Below are positions 54,358 to 64,000 of a stretch of 64,000 bases of DNA, one piece after another (the first letter of the stretch is position 1; each line of letters starts with the position of its first letter). The translations under genes were made by a program, and so were the position numbers. Under the pieces are notes generated by a model, which made no database searches, had not been told where the DNA came from, and worked only from the letters and a program-made list of their open reading frames with translations. The stretch spans positions 149,876,041 through 149,940,040 of the forward strand of contig CM038053.1 of the NCBI GenBank assembly GCA_021397845.1, in the 5' to 3' direction. The stretch comes from Areca catechu (taxonomy: Eukaryota > Streptophyta > Magnoliopsida > Arecales > Arecaceae).

Positions 54358-56415
54358 TGTTGGGAAATGTGTCCCAAAGCCAATTTCTACTGTAAACAGT
54401 TGTACATTTGATGTAATTATGTATGAATTATATTATTGAATAAAATATTTATTCTGGCAGTTCATCACTATTTCATCTTTCTGTAATGAGTTCTTCAGTG
54501 ATGAAGTCCTTAGGACTATTTGTATGTGATATAGAGAGGATATATCATATAGTCCTAAAATTGTTCGCGACCAAATGATACACTTATTTCAGGATGATAG
54601 TATATCAAGTATAGGTCATTGTGTGCCATAGTCGTTGGTTGTCCTCTTAACCAAGGAGTGTAGAGACACTGGTATGGCATGCAGATGTTGTGTTTGACAT
54701 TTTATCGAACGTGACCCGTCTGTACTTTTTCTACCTAGAGTTTTGATATGGACGTAGTTATCCCTCAGACATGAGATCGTCATGGTAGCTTGCGAGCAAC
54801 TCATTGTACTTTGGTACTGGACTATCTGGATTTCTAATCCAGAGACGGAAGGTTTCTGGGTACAGTTAAGTACTCGTGTAGCGGTGATCGGATCAAGATG
54901 GGATTGACCCCTCCAAAGTGTTTGGAGCAGATATCTTACTGTGTTTCAATTTAGCAAAACCTTGGCCAGGGTAGTCACTGTAAAGTGTTATAGGACTTGT
55001 GAGATTGAGACACATTGTTGATGGACTTTATGGGTTGGGCAGTTAAACCCTAAGTCTTCCTGAGCATTGAGGTCAAAGGGATTAATTACAAGGTTTCCAT
55101 ATCTCCTGGTTCTTGATTGTTGCTCTGCAACTTCGACCTATCCGGACGTCGGGTGTCATTGCTAGATGGCGACTTTGACTGATATTGGAAATGTTCCAGT
55201 GCTACCGGCTTATTGTTCGAACCTATGGGGTCACACACCATAGGGGTTTCTACTTGATCTAGTGATCGGAGAACGATTGGGAATCGTTCGTGGACTAACA
55301 GAGAAAAAGGATTTTTCTTTATCCAAGTGTCAACACTTGATATTCTTGAAAGTGTCGACACTTGTGTAAGTGTCGACACTTGTTGATTTCGCAAGTGTAG
55401 ACACTTGATGTCACAAAAAGTTGTGACATGAAATTTTCACTAATAGTTGGTGATGCATGGAGGTGAATTAAGTAATGTGATTACTTGATAGCCCAATTTG
55501 ATTGAGCTATAAAAATCTGGAACGAATCAAATAGGATTTGGTTCAAAATGGGTTTGGGTCCAGTCGGGTTGAACCCAATGTATGCACACTTGACCCAATT
55601 GATTTTAGTTATGAATTAAAATCAATTAATACATTTAATCTGAATTTAAATAAGTTTAAATTCATTTTTAGGGAGTTATGTAACTTCCCATGACCATAAC
55701 TCCCCATAACTACCCATTACCACACCTATAACTCCCCACTCTCCCTCTCCCTCTCCATCTACTTAAGGGGCTGACATGGGAGGATGAAAATAAGAAAAAA
55801 TTCAGCAAAGAAATGCTGGAAAAATCAAAGGGAAGAAAGGGAAGAAACTAGGAAAAAGTTCTAGTTTTATAGGTGTGAGGTTTTTGGAGAAAAGTGTGCT
55901 TTTTTGTACCTAGAGATCTAGGTCTTAGGATTGAGTGTTTGGGAAGGGTTCCAACCACTCATTCTCCACCTCTTGAGCTTCTTCATTCATTCGGAGAGTT
56001 CGACATCGAAAGAAGAAAAGGAGTCCCGATCAAATCGTTCCACAACAAGCTAGCACTTGGAGTGGAAGTAGATTTTGAAAGAGCCCTGGTGTGAACTACC
56101 TGTAGAGGCCGGACACGTGTGCGGCTAAGCAGAGTTCTTCCTCCTGCTCCTGGATCTTTCGCAGTGGAGAGCGTCTCCATTTCATACAAGGTATGGTTTT
56201 ACATATATAGATATGTTGCTTTGAAATGTTGATAGCATGAATTCATGATTTCACTGTTTATATTAATCATTCATGCAAGATCTTGGGACAAGTAGCATAG
56301 AAAAGTTTTAAAGCATGCTTAGATTAAATGTTAATCATTTTATCATGCTTTCGCTGCATGTTATTTTGAAAAAGTTTTAAAATACAAAGCATGCTTGCTA
56401 CTAGATTTCCTTTCA
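54358..56415 (+). repeat. 3' LTR of 10 kb Copia element
   Basis: TGTTGGGAAATG to CCTTTCA, nearly identical to 46446-48509. One difference is a shorter CTCCCT repeat near 55740. Confidence 0.96.
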
Positions 56416-58470
56416 ATCTCCTCATGGTCTTGGGCAGTCCTAAAACAAAATCCATGCTAAGGTCTTGCCAAGGGCAGTCGAGCATAGGTAGAGAGATGTA
56501 AAGGCCACCAGTATTTTGCTTTTGCTGTTTGGCAACAGCACAAGTTCGACATCTAGCCACAACTTGGGCAACGTTCCTCTTAAGACTTGGCTAATAAAAT
56601 TGGTCCTCAATTGCTAGAATAGTCTTATTCCTACCGAATGTCCAGCTAGTCCTCCAGCAAGGGTTTTCCAAATTAAAAATTCTCTAAGAGATGTTCGGGG
56701 AATACACAACTTGTTCTCCTTGAAAAGATAGCCATCTTGTAGGGTATATTCACTATACGAACTAGATGGTCCTTGTCTAACCGATTGATAAATCTTACTA
56801 AAGTCGGGACAAGTCTCATATTCATCCTTCAACTTGTCAAATCCTATGACTTCAGTGCTAACATAGTTTAAGAGAATAAAGCGATGACTGAGTGCATCGG
56901 CGACTCAGTTCTTAGTACCCACACGGTGTTTCAAAACAAAAGTGTAAGCTTGAATATATTCTATCCACTTACCGTGCCTAGGGTTTCATTTCTTTTGGGA
57001 GTTAAGGAATCGGAGTGCTTCATAATTTGAATAAAGAACAAACTCCTGCTATAGCAGATGGTGTCTCCAATACCTTAGGGCTTGGACTACCGTGTATAAT
57101 TCCTTATCGTAAGTTGAATATTTCAACTTAGCTTCATTCAGTTTTTTGTTAAAAAAGGCTACTGGGTGATTTTCGTGATTTAAGACACCTCCCATTTCAA
57201 CTTCGGAAGCATCACAAGCAACTTCAAATACCTTCGAAAAGTCAGGTAGCCTTTAAGATTGGTGCATGGATCATCTTTTCCTTGATTTCTAGGAAGGCTC
57301 TATTAGCATTCTTGGTCCACTCGAAGGCTCCCTTCCTAAGGCAGTCAGTGATAAGTACTATGATTGTGCTAAATCCTTGAATGAATCTCCTATAGAAGGT
57401 GGCAAGGTCATGGAAGCTACGAACATCGTATATGTTTTTGGATACGGGCCACTCAACTATGGACTTGATTTTCTCAGGATCAGCAAATACTCCCTCAAAG
57501 GTCACAACAAAACATAGGAAAATGATTCTTGGGGTCATGAAACTATATTTCTTTAAGTTGGCATAAAGGTTATCTTTCCTAAGTGCTTGACACACTTGTT
57601 GAAGATGGTCTAAGTGATCCTCCTTAGTTTTACTATATATGAGGATATCGTCAAAATAGACTACTACAAACTTTTCAATAAAAGTTTTCAGATTTGGGTT
57701 ATGATCCTCATAAAAGTACCAGGGGCATTTGACAGGCCAAAAGGCATCACTAACCATTCATATAGGCCATCCTTAGTTTTAAATGATGTTTTCCATTCAT
57801 CCCCGAGTCTAATTCTAACTTGGTGATAGTCGCTCTTTAAGTCAATCTTTGAGAAGAAAGTTGCTCCTGCCATCATATCTAACATGTCATCGAGATGGGG
57901 AATAAAGAAATGATATTTTACTATTATTTTGTTAATGGCATGACTATCAACACATATCCTCCAAGTGCCATATTTCTTCGGGATTAAATGGGCTGGACTC
58001 AGGCTCTCCCTAATAAATCTCTTTTGAAGGAGATCTCCAACTTGCCTTTGTAACTCTAAATGCTCCGTGGGATTCATCCTATAGTGGGGAGATTTGGCAG
58101 GGTGGCCCCTGAGACTAAATCTATGGTGTGCTGTATGTCTCTTAGCGGTGGTAGGTGATCAGGGTAGTCTTCAGGAAACACATCTTGAAACTCCTTCAAA
58201 ATCTCGATAATTTCCTTAGGGTGTTCTTGCTGGGGTTGGTCATAAACTTCCTTAGTGGTCAAAATCCAAACTAGCGAACCTCCAGTAATCTTGCACTCTA
58301 GTTTCTTGGTAGTGATTAGGTTTAATCTTGGTTTCTTCTCCCTAAGATTGCTAGACCCTCTCTTGATGTTATCCTTAGGTGGGGTCGAATTTATGACGAT
58401 CATTTTACTAAGGTGGTTAAAGGAACATGAATTGGAACTGTTGAAAAGGGTAGCATCATGGTCATACAGC
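56416..58470 (-). pseudogene. pol: chromovirus reverse transcriptase, RNase H and integrase start
   Basis: Minus-strand reading from about 58403: EILKEFQDVFPEDYPDHLPP (the linker before RT), then ELQRQVGDLLQKRFIRESLS and YGTWRICVDSHAINKI, then FFSKIDLKSDYHQVRI. Catalytic YFDD lies at 57658-57647 (VVVYFDDILIYSKTKEDHL). RNase H region: FADPEKIKSIVEWPVSKN and GAFEWTKNANRAFLEIKEKM. Integrase zinc region is ORF 56832-56614 and the core start is CRTCAVAKQQKQNTGGLY, then PWQDLSMDFVLGLPKTMR, cut at 56416 by the Copia element. Gag and protease are absent: beyond 58403 the reading fades and meets an inverted LTR at about 58470. Frameshifts near 58085, 57690 and 57240. Confidence 0.9.
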
Positions 58471-58495
58471 CAGGGACACCAAAGCTAGAAAGAAA

Positions 58496-59984
58496 CGATG
58501 ATCACTTCTAGCTCCTTGTGAATCACCAATAACCAATCTTAATTTTAATTTCAGCATGAGTCATTGAGTCTGTAATTAAAGTTTAGTCTACTTTAATTTT
58601 GTTTTAGTCTTGCAATTTGGTCCAATTAGGGTCAATTTGATCAAGTTAGGTTTGCTTTAGTCTTAATTAGTCAAGTCGAGTCAAGTTGGTCTTGTAGTTG
58701 GTTAAAGGGGTTCACAAATTAACCAAGATAGGAGCAACCACCTCAACCACCTCATCATGACACATGGATGCCACATCACCACCACATGGATGCCTATTCA
58801 AATTCAAATGGATGAGGACTTCACATTCAAATAGAGGATGGATGCCAATTCAAATTCAAGTGGATGAGGACTTCACATTCAAATGGAGGATGCCCCTTAT
58901 CTATGTTGAAATTCATGTTCCAAAGGAGGTTGTCGCCCACTCTCATGAAGAAACCATTTGAAATTCAAACCCAATGAAGGATGAATTCCAAGTCATGAAG
59001 AACTCAGAAGAGGACGCCCATGTATTTTTCTTCTTTCATGAAAAAAACTCAAGTTGTCGCCCACTTCTTTTTTCTTTCATGAAGACTTAAATTCAAAAGA
59101 AGTCGGCCAAGAGTCATGAAGGGAAGGTGCCTACTTATGAAGCATTCAAAATTCAAATGTCAAGAGGGTTGTCATCCATTCCAATAAGAACAAGTTTGAA
59201 ATCAAGAGAAGTTGGAAGCCCACCTTTATCTACACTTATACTCTCCACTTATCTAGTAGGGATAGGCCTTATCATGTATTCAAATGAGCCTTATCCTTAT
59301 CTTTCTATCATGTAAATGAGGGTCTATAAATACCACCCTCATCCCCCCCTTAAATCAGATTTTATGATGAATGAAATTATTTTTCTCCAACTCTTTTGCT
59401 GTGAGAGCATTGTAATCTATGAGAGAGGGCGTGAGGTCCAAGTTATCTTCCAACCATCAACCACCAATTCAAAGTCCCAAGACGCCATCAAGCCACCTTT
59501 TTCCCTTTCTCTTTTCTACCTTCCATTCTTTTCCATTCTTCTTTCACCCTCCATGACCACTAACTGGTTCTTTTCTAGGATCCCTGGTGTGCACAATCTG
59601 AAGTGAAGATCTTCCTTGCCTTGGAACCATCAACATTGAGGATCTACAACCGAGGAATGGAAGTCTCAAGTCCAGCCGCAAAATCCTAAGCGCAGAATTT
59701 GATTCTACTTCAAAGGTGCGATACATCATTGTTGGCGAGTAAACCCAATCCTAAACTTTCTAGATCTGATCCTTTGAAGTTGATCGTCCTAGTTTAGATG
59801 GTTTTTCAACCATTGGATCCTGATTTCTTCATTTGATTGCCGGTATCTTAGTAATATTCTAATAGTCTTTTTAATTAGTTCTAATTACATGAGTTTGCTG
59901 AAATCTTAATGTTCATTGCTTTTTTAAAAAGACAGATTACTAAACATTAGAACAGCATCTCTTTCATCCTGCTTCAATTTGGTA
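58496..59984 (+). repeat. chromovirus LTR copy in opposite (plus) orientation
   Basis: It is the inverse complement of 43825-45337, from CGATGATCACTTC to CCTGCTTCA, with a CTATAAATACCACCC core promoter near 59326. The similarity also covers about 25 bp before the LTR start (GGACACCAAAGCTAGAAAG), that is, the purine-tract flank of a 3' LTR. A primer site follows it. It thus has both a 3'-LTR-type left neighbour and a 5'-LTR-type right neighbour. Confidence 0.85.
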
Positions 59985-60100
59985 TCAGAGCCAGAGGATT
60001 AGGGTATGCTTTATCTTCTTGATTTGATTGGATTCGGTTCCACCAAAGTCACCGCTGATCCAAACTCAATGGGATCAAGTTCTCCCCACTCCAGGAGAAT
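59985..60100 (+). other. primer-binding site and 110-bp residual internal region
   Basis: TGGTATCAGAGC lies at about 59989-60000. The next bases resemble the start of the internal region at 39619. The stretch ends with CTCCCCACTCCAGGAGAA, which resembles the 3' end of the internal region before 41223. All coding sequence is missing. Confidence 0.75.
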
Positions 60101-61097
60101 GATGGGGATCCGAGAGCTATCCGATGATCCAGGAACCATCTAATGATCAGATCTAGATTGGAGCATCAGCAAGGGGGTGCCACATGAAGCAACTACCTCC
60201 TTGGGCACCATATCATCAACTTCCTTCTTGGGTGCCAACTAATTCAACTACTTCTAACCCCCCCTTCAACTACTTGGAATAACTTTCCAACCACCTTGCC
60301 ATGTAGAATGCCATTTCATTCTCCACTTCACCCTCCAACAAGGATGCCACATCAGCAAGGAATGTTGCATCACCCTACCACATGTGCTAATTGGTTGCAA
60401 CCAACTATAGTTACAACTACTAATCTCTTGTTACAACCAATTATCTAATCTTGTTATAACCTACCTATTTATTATAACCAAATTAGTTACAACTAATGTT
60501 AGTTAGGTTAGCCTTATCCTTTGTAACCGAATTCTATGGAGGCCTATAAATACCTCCTAATTCCTTGTAAGAAAGCACTTGATGAATGAAATGAAAGCTT
60601 AAAGTTTTCTTCTTCTCCTTAGCCGTGTGCCATTATTTTCGCTCCAAGTATGGAGAGGGTAAGAGGCCCACTAATCACTTCACAAGGAGAGCACGAGAGG
60701 TGCAAATCAATCACTCTACAAGGAAAGCACAAGAGGTGCAAATCAATCGCTCCATAAGGAGAGCACGAGAGATGCATCCCTGGACATGTTGCTTCATATC
60801 ATGTCTAGTTATCCCCTTCCCTTTTGATTCCATCTTCTTTACCACCTTCATGACCTTTGAGATTCACCCAAGCAACTCCATGTAGCGAGATGGGTGAGAT
60901 GCCCTAGAGGTGAGAAGTCTCTCCATGAGTGTAAGTCCTAAAGTCCATGAAAGTCCAAACTTATATCTTCCATCTCCATTGTTTCCTTCACCACCTCCTT
61001 AGAAAAGAAGCAAAAAATAAAAATCTAGTGGTACCCTAATCTTTGGTGACTTCTCAGCTTGTCGATGGTCCTTCGTGTCATCTTGTCCCGCATCAGT
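60101..61097 (+). repeat. LTR of the TGATGGGG family at the right end of the composite
   Basis: About 1.0 kb, TGATGGGGATCC to CCCGCATCA. It shares the CTATAAATACCTCC promoter block (near 60541), the GAGATGGGTGAGATGCCCTAG block (near 60888) and the final GACTTCTCAGCTTG block with the LTRs at 38898 and 41223. Otherwise it is diverged and carries three copies of an AGGAGAGCACGAGAGGTGCA-like unit near 60684-60775. GTCAG follows at once. Confidence 0.8.
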
Positions 61098-62640
61098 CAG
61101 CTTGTCTAGTAGAAGAAGAGAAATTTTGTCCCTGAGAGATTTCTAGGTTATTGATGAAGATGTAAGCAATTTGATGTTGGATTCATAAGGAAGGTTCATT
61201 ACCCAGATTGGCTTGCTAATGTGATAATGGTAAAGAAGGCAAATAGTAAATGAATATTTGTATTGAATATACTAATCTCAACAAGCTAGTTGATGCTATT
61301 ATTGGACACAGGCTCTTAAGCTTCATGGATGCCTTTTTAGGCTATAATCAAATTCGAATGGACCTTGAGAATGAAAAAAAGATAGCCTTCATAATTGAGA
61401 AGGGGTTATATTGTTATAAAGTAATGCCATTCAGATTAAAAAATATGGGAGCAACATACCAGCGGCTGGTCAACAAAATCTTTGAAAAGTAGCTTCGAAG
61501 AAATATGAAGGTATATGTCATGACATGATAGTGACAAGCATCCAACCAATTGATCATATCAAAGATCTAGAGTTAGCCTTCGGTATATTACGAAGCCATC
61601 AGATGAAATCGAATCCGATTAAGTGTGCCTTCAGAGTGACTTTGAAAAAGTTTCTCGATTTTCTTATCACCAATCAAGGAATAAAAGCCAACCCTAAAAA
61701 AATCCAGGCTGTTCTTGACATGAGGCATCCCTCTAACAAGAAGGAGATATAATAGTTGACTGACCGCATCGCCTCCTTGAGCCGATTCATCTCTGAGTCG
61801 GCAGAAAGGTGCCTACCTTTCTTCATAACCTTATAACAAGCAAAGAATTTTGAATGGTTATAAAGTAGCCAATGACCTTTCAAGGAATTAAAGAAATATC
61901 TAATTAATCCTTCATTGCTCTTAAAGCCCCAAGAAGGAGAAGACTTACATCTCTATATTTCCACTTCAGACGAAGCTATTAGCTTGGTGCTTGTCAGGAA
62001 GGAACCTGAAGGCATCCACAAACCAATTTTTTATATTAGCAAGGTACTACATGATGATGAGGTGAGAAATCTGAAGAAGGCACAACAACTGATATATATC
62101 TTGGAGGTAGTAACGAAGCGCTTGAGACCATATTTTCAAACTCATTCAATTATTGTGTTGACGGATTAGCCACTGAAGGCCATCTTCCAATGCCTCGATA
62201 CCTCAGGAAGGGTAGCCAAAAGGGCCGTCAAGTTAGGTGAGTTGATACTACATACCAACCATGACCAATGATAAAGGGACAAGTATTGGTTGACTTCATT
62301 GTCGAATGAACCTGGAGTAATGGAGAGGAGGAATACTAGACGGACATGAAAAAAGCTGAAGAGGACATTGATTCTACGTGGATACTTCATATGGATAGAG
62401 CATCTAACTCCTTTGAATGTGGAGCGGGACTAATTATAGCTAGTCCCGATGGAGATATTGTGGAGTATGCTCTTTGTTTCTCTTTTTGAATATCCAATAA
62501 CCAGGTAAAGTATGAGGCCTTGTTGACAGGACTTAAAATTGTAGGTGTTTGAAAGATCATGATCTTTTCAGACTCCCAGTTGGTTAAACCAAGTTAAAGT
62601 AGAGTTTGAAGCTCGAGATGCTGCTATGGTGAAGTATTTG
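61098..62640 (+). pseudogene. pol: reverse transcriptase - RNase H - second RNase H of Tat element 2
   Basis: The reading resumes with KKRNFVPERF and MDAFLGYNQIRMDLENEKKI (ORF 61250-61492). At the catalytic YVDD site (about 61512-61523) one base is missing, so the frame breaks exactly there. After it come DHIKDLELAFGILRSHQMKS, ANPKKIQAVLDMRHPSNKKE, then HKPIFYISKVLHDDEVRNL and TKRLRPYFQTHSIIVLTD (ORF 61915-62169). The second RNase H reads ILHMDRASNSFECGAGLII near 62380 and NNQVKYEALLTGLKI near 62500; the first catalytic context is altered (DRAS for DGAS). Many stops. Confidence 0.88.
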
Positions 62641-64000
62641 GAAAAAGGTACAAGATCTTGTTACCAAATTTGAACTCTTTAATATATCTCATGTTTCACA
62701 AACTGAGAACTCTTGGGCTAATGAATTATCCCGATTAGCTACTACGACTCCCGACTCTCTTGGTCAGATTTTTATTAAATACCTGAAAGTTTTTAGTATA
62801 ATGGAAGAGAGTCTAGAAATCCACTAAGTGGAGCAAGAGCCTAGTTGGATGGATCCGATCATCAGATATTTGAATGAAGGGGTGTTACTAGAGGATGTTA
62901 CTGAAGCCAAATGGATTCGATGGATGGCTTTGTAATACATTATCTTGGAGAATACTCTTTATAAGAGTCCTTTACACAATCTCTGTTGAAGTGCTTAGGG
63001 CCCTCTAATGCGGATTACATCCTGAAAGATGTTCATAAAGGCATATTGCAATGATCATCTAGGGGGCAGATCTTTGGTTTATAAAATATATGCCAAGGAT
63101 ACTATCTGCCAACCATCCAAAAAGATGCCATCGATTTTGTTAGAAGGTGTGATTAATGTCAGAGGTATTCTAATATCCAAAGGTGCCTGGCAAATCAGCT
63201 GACTCAGTTAATTACCCCTTGGCCATTCCCCCTCAGCCCTTTTTTTCCGGCCACCAATCAGAGAAAATTTATAATCGTAGCCATCAATTACTTCATTGAA
63301 TGGGTTGAAGCTAAACCTTTAGCCCACATCATAGAAGGAAAAGTTGAGAGCTTCATTAGAAACTCTAAAATTTACTGGTTTGGAATCCCCCATGCCATCA
63401 TCATTGATAAAGAGAGATAGTTTGACAATCAGAAGTTCAAAGATTTCTATGCCCAGTACCACATTTTTCATAAGCTGACCTTCGTTGGACATCCTCAATC
63501 GAATGGTGAAGTAGAGGTGATGAATTGGATGATTCTTCATGGCCTAAAAACTAGGTTAAACGAAGCAAAAGGATTCTGGACTGAAGAACTAAATCCAGTT
63601 CTCTAGGCATATTGAACAACTTTTCGATCTACTACTGGAGAATCATCATTCAACCTGACATTCGGGATCGAAGCTATGATACCAGTAGAAATTACTCTCC
63701 AATCCAAGAGGATGGACCACTTCAAAGAGCTAAAAAAATTAGAGCAAAGAAGAGCCAACTTGGACTTGCTTGAAGGCACAAGACTCCAAGCATAACTAAA
63801 AATAGCCATGTGCCGATAGAAGGTCACCCAGTATTATAACTCACAGGTGAAAGCCAAAACCTTTCGGTTCGAAGATTTGGTGCTATGAAGAGCCGAAATA
63901 TCCCAACCCACATAGCAGGGAAAGCTTGCTCCTAATTAGGAAGGTCCTTATCAGATCACTGAAGTAATACAACTTGGAACTTACTAGATTGAAAGTCTAG
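62641..64000 (+). pseudogene. integrase of Tat element 2, cut by window end
   Basis: Blocks match Tat element 1: SWANELSRLATTTPDSLGQI near 62710, EPSWMDPIIRYLNEGVLLED near 62835, FIIVAINYFIEWVEAKPLAH near 63270, and FHKLTFVGHPQSNGEVEVMN near 63470-63530 with the catalytic Glu region. The C-terminal part follows: SSFNLTFGIEAMIPVEITLQ, RRANLDLLEGTRLQA and a closing ITEVIQLGTY near 63960. Stops are frequent. The 3' LTR and any antisense genes lie outside the window. Confidence 0.85.

Larger units (their letters stand above)
46446..56415 (+). mobile_element. near-complete Copia element (9970 bp)
   Basis: It has two LTRs of 2064 and 2058 bp that differ at few positions (about 98 percent or more by eye), a perfect primer site, a 1.9 kb leader, gag and pol in one plus-strand direction, and a purine tract. 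It is inserted in the chromovirus integrase; flanking GTCT (46442-46445) and ATCT (56416-56419) suggest an imperfect target duplication. Pol domains are all present, but five or so stops and one frameshift interrupt the reading. It is the youngest element in the window by LTR similarity. Confidence 0.95.
43825..61097. mobile_element. 17.3 kb composite retroelement insertion flanked by GTCGG/GTCAG
   Basis: The flanks GTCGG (43820-43824) and GTCAG (61098-61102) are a 5-bp duplication with one change. Tat reverse transcriptase blocks interrupted at the left flank continue directly at the right flank. Inside, left to right: chromovirus LTR on the minus strand, chromovirus integrase end, 10 kb Copia element, the rest of chromovirus pol on the minus strand, a plus-strand copy of the same LTR, a primer site, a 110-bp spacer and an LTR of the TGATGGGG family. 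Both outer ends are the primer-site (U5) ends of LTRs, and they belong to different families. Confidence 0.85.
37813..64000 (+). mobile_element. Tat-lineage Gypsy element 2, split by nested insertions, runs past window end
   Basis: The 5' LTR and gag resemble Tat element 1. Gag is cut at 38898-41931 by a gene-carrying LTR element and reverse transcriptase at 43825-61097 by a composite insertion. Conserved blocks resume after each gap in the right order. The 3' LTR lies beyond 64000. Confidence 0.9.

Noticed and set aside
53219..54383. Minus-strand ORFs of up to 164 codons in the Copia pol
   Set aside because: Shadows of the plus-strand reverse transcriptase and RNase H coding sequence, with no domain of their own.
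1..64000. CRISPR array, tRNA, rRNA or prokaryotic operon
   Set aside because: Direct repeats here are LTRs or tandem minisatellites without spacers. No tRNA cloverleaf other than the SINE boxes and no rRNA sequence were recognised. Gene structure is eukaryotic.

Overview
This 64 kb window is nuclear DNA of a flowering plant and is almost entirely transposable-element DNA. Plant LTR retrotransposons of several lineages, primer-binding sites for initiator tRNA-Met, a Mutator-like transposon (MULE) with a GT-AG-spliced transposase, and GC-rich captured gene fragments all point to a large, repeat-rich genome. I infer a monocot, possibly a palm, from the GC-rich captured exons and the element types; this is not proven. 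Nothing bacterial, viral-episomal or organellar was seen.

Layout. 1-5688 is a mosaic of LTR pieces, mostly on the minus strand: a Gypsy LTR end, a Copia LTR fragment, a Copia gag remnant with its own 2.0 kb LTR, and a Gypsy LTR. A gag-only Copia element (5689-11401) sits in that last LTR, whose other part resumes at 11402. A tRNA-derived SINE with an 11-bp target duplication follows (11779-12118), then 1.5 kb of AT-rich DNA. 13671-27609 is a full-length Tat-type Gypsy element flanked by GATAT on both sides. It has decayed gag-pol on the plus strand, four 86-bp tandem repeats, and antisense genes between pol and the 3' LTR. 28149-28388 is the only credible host gene, a small one of unknown function.

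29234-37553 is a MULE carrying a broken mudrA-type transposase gene and a nearly intact four-exon plant-mobile-domain (PMD) gene, with long palindromes just inside its terminal repeats. 37813 to the window end is a second Tat element opened by nested insertions. In its gag sits a short LTR element (38898-41931) that carries fragments of three host genes: ribosomal protein L27a, GDP-mannose 4,6-dehydratase and a phytocyanin. In its reverse transcriptase sits a 17.3 kb composite (43825-61097). The composite contains a minus-strand chromovirus whose LTR copies face opposite ways, and that chromovirus is split in its integrase by a near-complete 10 kb Copia element (46446-56415).

No retroelement here has an uninterrupted pol; stops and frameshifts are common. 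The youngest insertions, judged by LTR similarity, are the 10 kb Copia element and the gene-carrying LTR element. The most unusual items are the triple-gene-capture LTR element, the composite with outward-facing ends of two LTR families inside one target duplication, the antisense gene set in the Tat element, and the PMD-bearing MULE. All identity estimates are by eye, since no alignment was computed.
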